A model generated the notes under the pieces. It had not been told where the DNA came from, ran no database searches, and was given only the letters and a program-made list of their open reading frames with translations. Below, one piece after another: positions 59,031 through 64,000 of a stretch of 64,000 nt of DNA. A program made the translations under genes and the position numbers. Within the stretch, counting starts at the first letter, position 1, and each line of letters starts with the position of its first letter. The stretch is from Papaver somniferum (lineage: Eukaryota; Streptophyta; Magnoliopsida; Ranunculales; Papaveraceae). Location of the stretch: the NCBI RefSeq assembly GCF_003573695.1, contig NW_020621936.1, positions 3,224,001 to 3,288,000 of the forward strand, in the 5' to 3' direction.

Positions 59031-61514
59031 AGATCTCACTTCTAAATCTCGACCAAATGTCCAGCCCATAATCGCAGCTACAACTCTGGCCTCTAACCAA
59101 GCCCAAAAGCCCATTAGATATTTGGCCTGCCAGTTCTTTGGAACTGACAGCCTATCCTAGCCTTCAACTGCACCTCCAGGCCACAACAATATTAACTCTT
59201 CTTCCCTGTAAAATGCACATACAATCCATTGCAATCACCACATCCGTTCTGCAGCTTCAATCATCAACACAGAAACAACCAAACTGTCACAGCTATCCCA
59301 AAACCATCAGCAACATAACCTGCACTACCTCAATCTGCATCATCCACTGCATTCACTGTAGCTCATACATCCATAACCCTTGGCAATCGGCACCAAAATT
59401 AATCATTTGCTGTAGCTTCCATCATTCACCAGTACTCTTCCTTGCTGCTCCATCATCAATACCAACTATTACAGCTTCCTGCAAAAACTTCACACATTGC
59501 AGTCCATTCAAATTCACAACCACTTCAGACCAAGCCAATTCCATCTCAGTCGCAGCTTCAACAAGATTGTGAAACATTAATTCCATAACCCCAGTTCAAA
59601 TCACTCATCTATTCGCTTGGCAGCAACACGGAACCCGTAATTCAAACCCATTCTTTCTGTCCTTCTCAAACACCAACAGCACTCCCATTCTGCTCTGTAT
59701 ACCTTTATGAGCTTCTCCCGTCAAACGGCAATCGTACAGCCGCAATACCAGCCAATGTTCCAGACACCAGCAACACCTAGCCTTCATATCTCCATTTCAA
59801 GCTGCACTTACTCAGCACAACCTGCACTTCTGCAACATAGCCAAACTGCAGCTTCAACTAATGCTGCACAGTACCAGGTCACAGCCAAACAACCTCTTCC
59901 AACCCATTTCAGCTCAATTGCACCTCTACAGTCACCACCAGCACGCTTGAAGCAACAACAATTCTTCAACTTCTTCCTGTTCTTCTCCCTATTATCAAAT
60001 CCACCTAAACTGCATCTTCTCAAGCTAGTACTGCTTCACCAGCACCACCAGCGTACCTGCAACAGTTGTTTGTCTCAATACATTGGCATGACTGCATCTT
60101 CAACTGTAATTCCACACATTCTCAGCTTCAACAGCAGCAAAACTACAGGACTGGGTTTGTTTTATTGGCAGCAACACAGACTCATTCCAGTACCATTCTC
60201 TCGGGTCAATTCATTCCCATGACCTCACCAATTCGTGCATTTCTCAATACTGCTCCACAACCCGGTTGATCAGAAGCAGCAACATCACTTCCATCCTCGA
60301 GCTCAGCTTCATCTTCTCAGTCACCAAGCCTCAATCCCGATCACCATCAGTTTGAACAGCTGCAATTTATTCCAATTCACGCCTGCACAACAATCACTCA
60401 ATCTTATCTGCAGCTTCAAATATCATCAAAACCCATGGCAATCCACATCAACAATAGTGCAGTCGACTGCAGCTTCATCCAGGCCTTTTTACGAACACTT
60501 CTCGTGCAATTTGCTGGTAATGCAGATACGGAGCTTGCTGGTAATGATACTTTGTAAATCTCCTTTCCTGCAGCAGACACACAAACCCATTCATTCTAAC
60601 CATTTCAGACTCATATTTATCATCATCGTTCATCACCTTGAACAATGACAACAGAATTACTTTCTTGGTTGTTTTCTCGACCTGTAACCTTCTCAAGTTT
60701 GAGTATAAACCCAATTTCTGATCCAATGAAACTCTGAAATACCAGTTCAATTTCCTTCTTCTTACCCAAACCAAATCCACTTGGTCTCTCGGTGATGGTC
60801 TTCTCGGTGAGTAACTTGTCTGCCTGAACTTCTAACACTTCTGGAATTCGCGGCTAAACACCCTTTAGAGCTAATAGCACGAATCGAACGATGGCAGACT
60901 TGGAACTGGGCTGCTCTCAGTTGGGTACAAGAAGGGCTATGTCGAGCGTGCATAAGCTGGGTGAACTGAATTGGAGAAAACACATCGACCTGGCTAACTT
61001 TTAGTTATAAAGGGGAAGGTGTCCCTTAACGAACTTCAGTCTGTCTTTAGAGAATCTCTCAGATGGTTGTCCCTTATCCTCGGAGGGCTCCAACTATCAG
61101 TCACCTGCGAAATGACGACTTTGCTCCTTTTAGCTCCAATTGAATGATTTTTCCTTCTTTCGAGTTCTTCCACCAACATCATCCTTTTCTTATTTCTCAG
61201 ATTCACTTCTTCTCTTCAACGTTTCTTCATCACCAAAGTTGTCATGCTTTTCAGACAAATGATATGCATCACTAAAGCTGACATACTTTTCAGACAGAGA
61301 TGAAGAAATAAAAGCAAAGAATGAGAAATAATCCGCCTCCAAACAGCATTTGCATCTTTTCGCCTTTTAAGCGACGTTTCCTCTTCTTTTGTTCCAAATG
61401 ACTCCAAAGTACCTAAATACTCAAAAACAAACATAAGATACATAATTTACAAGAAAACTTAGCAAAGAAAGCATAAACAATAGATAAATATTAAGGTGTT
61501 TATCACACCTATCA
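59031..61514 (-). other. E6 LTR, right part; no gene seen
   Basis: Thr/Ser/Gln-rich frames (59138-60222) are open in several phases because of CAGC/CTTC-rich composition and have no family similarity. The composition matches the CAG-rich leader of E2. This is LTR or leader sequence. Confidence 0.55.
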
Positions 61515-61812
61515 ATAATCATCTTTCGGTTTTCTTTCACAACAGCTAGGTTTCATAGAGAAGGAGGTCTTAGTGCGGCCGTTTTGAGAGAAAAGAAAAG
61601 ACATTAAAATCCTAGTCTACGGAATATACTAAGTATGCATTTCTTTTTAGTCAAAACTTGCCAAAAATTAGCGATATTTCCAAAACAGCCGAGATTCTCT
61701 TCACAAAAAAAAATCTCAGGATATTACTGCTGGTGAGACAATTATGGAAACCCAAAACCAAGGGTATTACTAAACAACATGCATTTTTAGGATAAGGAGA
61801 TTTTACAAGATA

Positions 61813-62330
61813 TAAACTTAATCTTCAGTACGTCTCTGAAATGGAACATATAACGAGTTGTTGATATGTTAGCATATACTTATGGAATCGAAGAACAAAT
61901 TATGCAAATGTTATAAAGAACTTTGTGATGTTTATCTTGACTTGTGTCTTACAATTAGTTACTCAACCCTGTTAGAGTTGACCGGGTTTTCAGACTTCAA
62001 TTTTGCTGGATGTGCGGATTCTATAAAGAAAGAATCCCTTAACACTAGTTCCACAATTGAGTTTGAATATTTATGACTGCGAGGCTTATAGATTTAAGTT
62101 TATCTCTATACAGCTGAAATTTATTGCTTCGCAACATTAAAGCATGTTACGGATACAAAGGGAACAAAACACACGAACCTTGAGTATTCATATATGAATT
62201 ATGAAATTCAGAAATAGAAGTTGTTTATTTACCATTAAGCACAATTAGTTTTTTGCAAATGCAATTACGGAACAGTTACCTTTTAAGACCTCTTAAGAAA
62301 AGATTGAATCTTAGGTCTGTGGGAGTAATT
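61813..62330 (+). pseudogene. Ty1/copia RNase H remnant (continuation of the 19064-20645 gene)
   Basis: Plus-strand broken frames give the copia RNase H end: a KHVTDTKGTKHTNLEYSYMNYEI block near 62140-62210 corresponds to the family's ...KHIDIKYHFVRE region. The following EVVYLPLSTISFLQMQL stretch corresponds to the ...ISTKLMIADP tail. It resumes where the RT remnant stops at E3, in the same orientation and decay state. Confidence 0.65.
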
Positions 62331-63169
62331 GATAATTGAATTCAGCTAATTTATGTGCTTATTTTTAAACACTTATTGAGCTCTTATTAATGTCATTCTA
62401 AATTATTTATGTATTCATGTTTAGTATACACTTATGTGAATGGATGAATGTCAACAGAAATAGTCTTTCGTTTGAAGACATCAACGGACCATTATGATAT
62501 CCCAATTTAAGGCCTGGTTAAGTCAGTTATTTGTGTTGTAGTACATGGAAGGGAAAATGTTGATAACAAGACAATGTGCAACCGCCATGACTCGCATGAG
62601 TAGTTTGCTTGATCAAGGTATTATGTTTGAACCATTAAATTTTATTTAGCAATTATGCGCGCTTATGTTTTTTCTACAATTAACTGTTAAATAATTATCA
62701 CATGGACCAGTGGGAGAATATAATAATATTTATATACATAGGAATATTCCTTTGGTCCATGTAATAATTGTGTTAATTATAGAATATTGTTAAACTATGT
62801 CGGTTACCATTTCTGAGATTATTTCCTTTATATGCCTTCTTTGATGGACGGTCGAGATCTAATGATATAACTAAAACCTTAGGAACTTGGTCCTCTCTCT
62901 ACCTATGAAAGGGAAACAATAACCATCACTATTGTATCCAATCCAAGGAATAACTCATTACGGCTAAGGTCAAGAGAGAAAAACCATGACCTCCACAAGG
63001 TATTATTGCTGCTCCAAAGATGATCGGTAACATACAATGGATTAGCGCTACAAGGTATTTCTCATAAACCATTCTTTCATATTGATTGTGTGATTATCAT
63101 GAAGTTCAACGATCCTCTATTATGTATCTATAAATTAAAACTTATAAGAAGGTCATCATGTAAAGCGCT
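62331..63169. other. 3' part of the old copia element; no gene
   Basis: AT-rich. A CCAGTGGGAGA purine tract (62707-62717) of the kind that precedes copia 3' LTRs is followed by likely LTR sequence. ACATGGACCA (62700) and TGGTCCATGT (62753) form an inverted repeat. I could not define LTR ends. Confidence 0.4.
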
Positions 63170-63175
63170 AAACCG

Positions 63176-63654
63176 ATGAAGCCAGAAGCACTTGCAACCA
63201 TGGAGGCAATAATTTGGGCTAAAGATAAAGGCATCGATCAATCACATTTGGAGGGAGATAGTATGAGAGTTATCAATGCGATATACGAGAAAAAAAAATG
63301 CAGTCAAATAGACCAATACAATCGTAACACAAGCAGTACACGAACCGTCTCCAAAATCAACATAAAAACTACCCTCTCACAAGAGGGTGGCCCCACCCCC
63401 TTGGAGTTAGCAGGGACACTTTTGGCCCCACTATCCAAAAAGATGTGAGGGACGGTTTTTATGGAGTCTGTTTCGGCGGTTCGTGTTGAATCTTTGTAAT
63501 TCAAGATAATATTTGTTTGCTTAGTAGTTTTGTTACATGGAAATGCAGTTTGCTCCAACATGAAGCTACTAACGCAGCTGATTTGATTGCGAAACCCGCT
63601 TTATCAAATCCAAGTAGAATTGAATGGAAGAATAATATGCCAGGTTATCTTTAG
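63176..63654 (+). pseudogene. LINE-C RNase H, split by a MITE
   Basis: 63176-63330 reads KPEALATMEAIIWAKDKG...HLEGDSMRVINAIYEKKK, the E and D motif region of LINE-type RNase H (family ...AEALA...GDS...). After the MITE, 63549-63654 reads QHEATNAADLIAKPALSNPS to a TAG, the final Asp motif (AADLIAK). Part of the domain between them is lost or scrambled. Enzyme activity is not possible. Confidence 0.75.
63338..63486. mobile_element. 149-bp MITE
   Basis: The ends ACACGAACCGTCTCC... and ...GGCGGTTCGTGT are inverted repeats of ~43 bases with mismatches (CATAAAAAC and CCTCTCAC words pair with GTTTTTATG and GTGAGGG). It interrupts the LINE-C RNase H frame. The target duplication is not clear. Confidence 0.65.
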
Positions 63655-63793
63655 CTCTCGCTGAAGACATTTTTAGTTTGTAGTGAAAATAAAAAAAACT
63701 TAACCTCTGCCGCATGAAACTCCTCTTCCTATTAGTTAAAAGAAAATAACTTAGCCTGTGCCGCCAACCATTAGGCCCAAACCATAAAAACCA

Positions 63794-63813
63794 CCCCACC
63801 CCACCCCCACCCC
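63794..63813 (-). other. Potential G-quadruplex
   Basis: The plus strand has C-runs of 4, 4, 5 and 4 separated by single A. The minus strand therefore has four G-runs with one-base loops, a canonical quadruplex pattern. Confidence 0.7.
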
Positions 63814-64000
63814 AAATCAATCCATTAAGGTACAGTATTTGATCTGGGTTTTCCATTCTTATGGAAATGGTATTCAAATTTCCAACGGCACTAGGTCATC
63901 CCACGAGGTTCATGCTTTGCCTTGTCGGCTCAATCTTGGGTATGTTATCTTAAACTTCCATCTAGAAAAGAAAAGATTTTTAAGTATATCACCTAACACT

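Larger units (their letters stand above)
54140..61514 (-). mobile_element. E6: solo-LTR-like unit carrying a TIR element
   Basis: Target duplication ATAAT at 54135-54139 and 61515-61519. The plus-strand ends TGATCGTTGTCG...CACCTATCA are TG/CA type. I find no second LTR, primer site or purine tract, so it is best read as a solo LTR (~3.4 kb without the TIR element at 55104-59030). The minus-strand start TGATAGGTGTGATAAACACC forms a hairpin, as in E1. The phrase GATCGTTCCCACAGAGAGGACT also echoes the E1/E2 type. A TATA-like CTATATAAAC lies at 55063. Confidence 0.7.
20651..61807 (-). mobile_element. E3: LTR retrotransposon expanded to 41 kb by nested insertions
   Basis: The target duplication AGATA at 20646-20650 and 61808-61812 brackets it. 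Both ends read TGTAACATCCCCACTTCG...TTTTACA. An initiator-Met-type primer site lies left of the right LTR and a purine tract (minus strand) lies right of the left LTR, so the orientation is minus. Subtracting insertions leaves LTRs of ~2.02 kb and an internal region of ~1.8 kb without gag or pol. The TGTAAC start and GGGGGGAAGAT tract suggest a Ty3/gypsy relative; this is an inference. Confidence 0.85.
49822..61807 (-). repeat. E3 right LTR (5' LTR), split by E7/duplication and E6
   Basis: Host pieces 49822-50816, 53396-54139 and 61520-61807 join to the same ~2.0 kb as the left LTR. It ends GATTTTACA before the AGATA duplication. Confidence 0.85.
63170..63698 (+). mobile_element. LINE-C: severely 5'-truncated LINE end
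   Basis: The element begins inside RNase H and ends with the short A-rich tail GAAAATAAAAAAAA at 63684-63698. No target duplication is obvious. A 51-bp imperfect repeat of ACTTAACCTCTGCCGC follows it. Confidence 0.6.

Noticed and set aside
59138..60648. Long plus-strand ORFs rich in Thr/Ser/Gln
   Set aside because: Several phases are open at once, there are no recognisable domains, and they are located in the E6 LTR.

Overview
This is plant nuclear DNA made almost entirely of transposable elements nested inside one another. I see no intact host gene. The plant assignment rests on the element types: L1-type LINEs with EN, RT, zf-RVT and RNase H domains; Ty1/copia pol; LTR elements primed by a tRNA-Asp-like or initiator-Met-like site; a Helitron; and an eS6 ribosomal protein fragment with GT-AG introns. 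A eudicot is likely. The wording of several LTRs reminds me of poppy-type Ranunculales genomes, but that is recall and untested.

Layout. 1-3254: a foldback element, a fragment of an eS6 (RPS6) gene, a 292-bp tandem duplication and an array of TGCATAA/TTATGCA palindromes, then AT-rich DNA. 3255-16844: a minus-strand Helitron whose two ends now lie 13.6 kb apart because a LINE (LINE-A, 14-bp target duplication) landed in it. LINE-A was in turn split by a second LINE (LINE-B, 14-bp duplication) and by a non-coding LTR element (E1, 5-bp duplication GTCAC). 16845-20650: old host DNA with a 0.7-kb poly(A) retroposon and a decayed Ty1/copia pol gene. 20651-61807: one LTR element (E3, target duplication AGATA) swollen to 41 kb by later insertions. 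Its left LTR holds E2, a TR-GAG-like element with nearly identical LTRs. Its short internal region holds E4, a copia-like non-autonomous element, which itself carries E5, a deleted Tat/Ogre-like Ty3 element; it also holds a 588-bp MITE. Its right LTR holds E7, a truncated E4-family LTR beside a 450-bp duplication, and E6, a 7.4-kb solo-LTR-like unit containing a 3.9-kb terminal-inverted-repeat element. After E3 the old copia pol resumes (RNase H), followed by a LINE RNase H fragment split by a small MITE.

Relative order read from the nesting: the copia element is older than E3; E3 is older than E2, E4, E6, E7 and the MITE; E4 is older than E5; E6 is older than its TIR element. On the left, Helitron is older than LINE-A, which is older than LINE-B and E1.

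The most unusual items are the TIR element in E6 (two convergent transcription-unit-like regions, one a frame-consistent two-exon gene for a lysine-rich protein, separated by a palindromic satellite), the two distant arrays built on the same TGCATAA palindrome, the single broken gag-like ORF of the young element E2, and the chain of target duplications that lets the nest be unstacked. All boundaries were read by eye; no alignment or database search was run.
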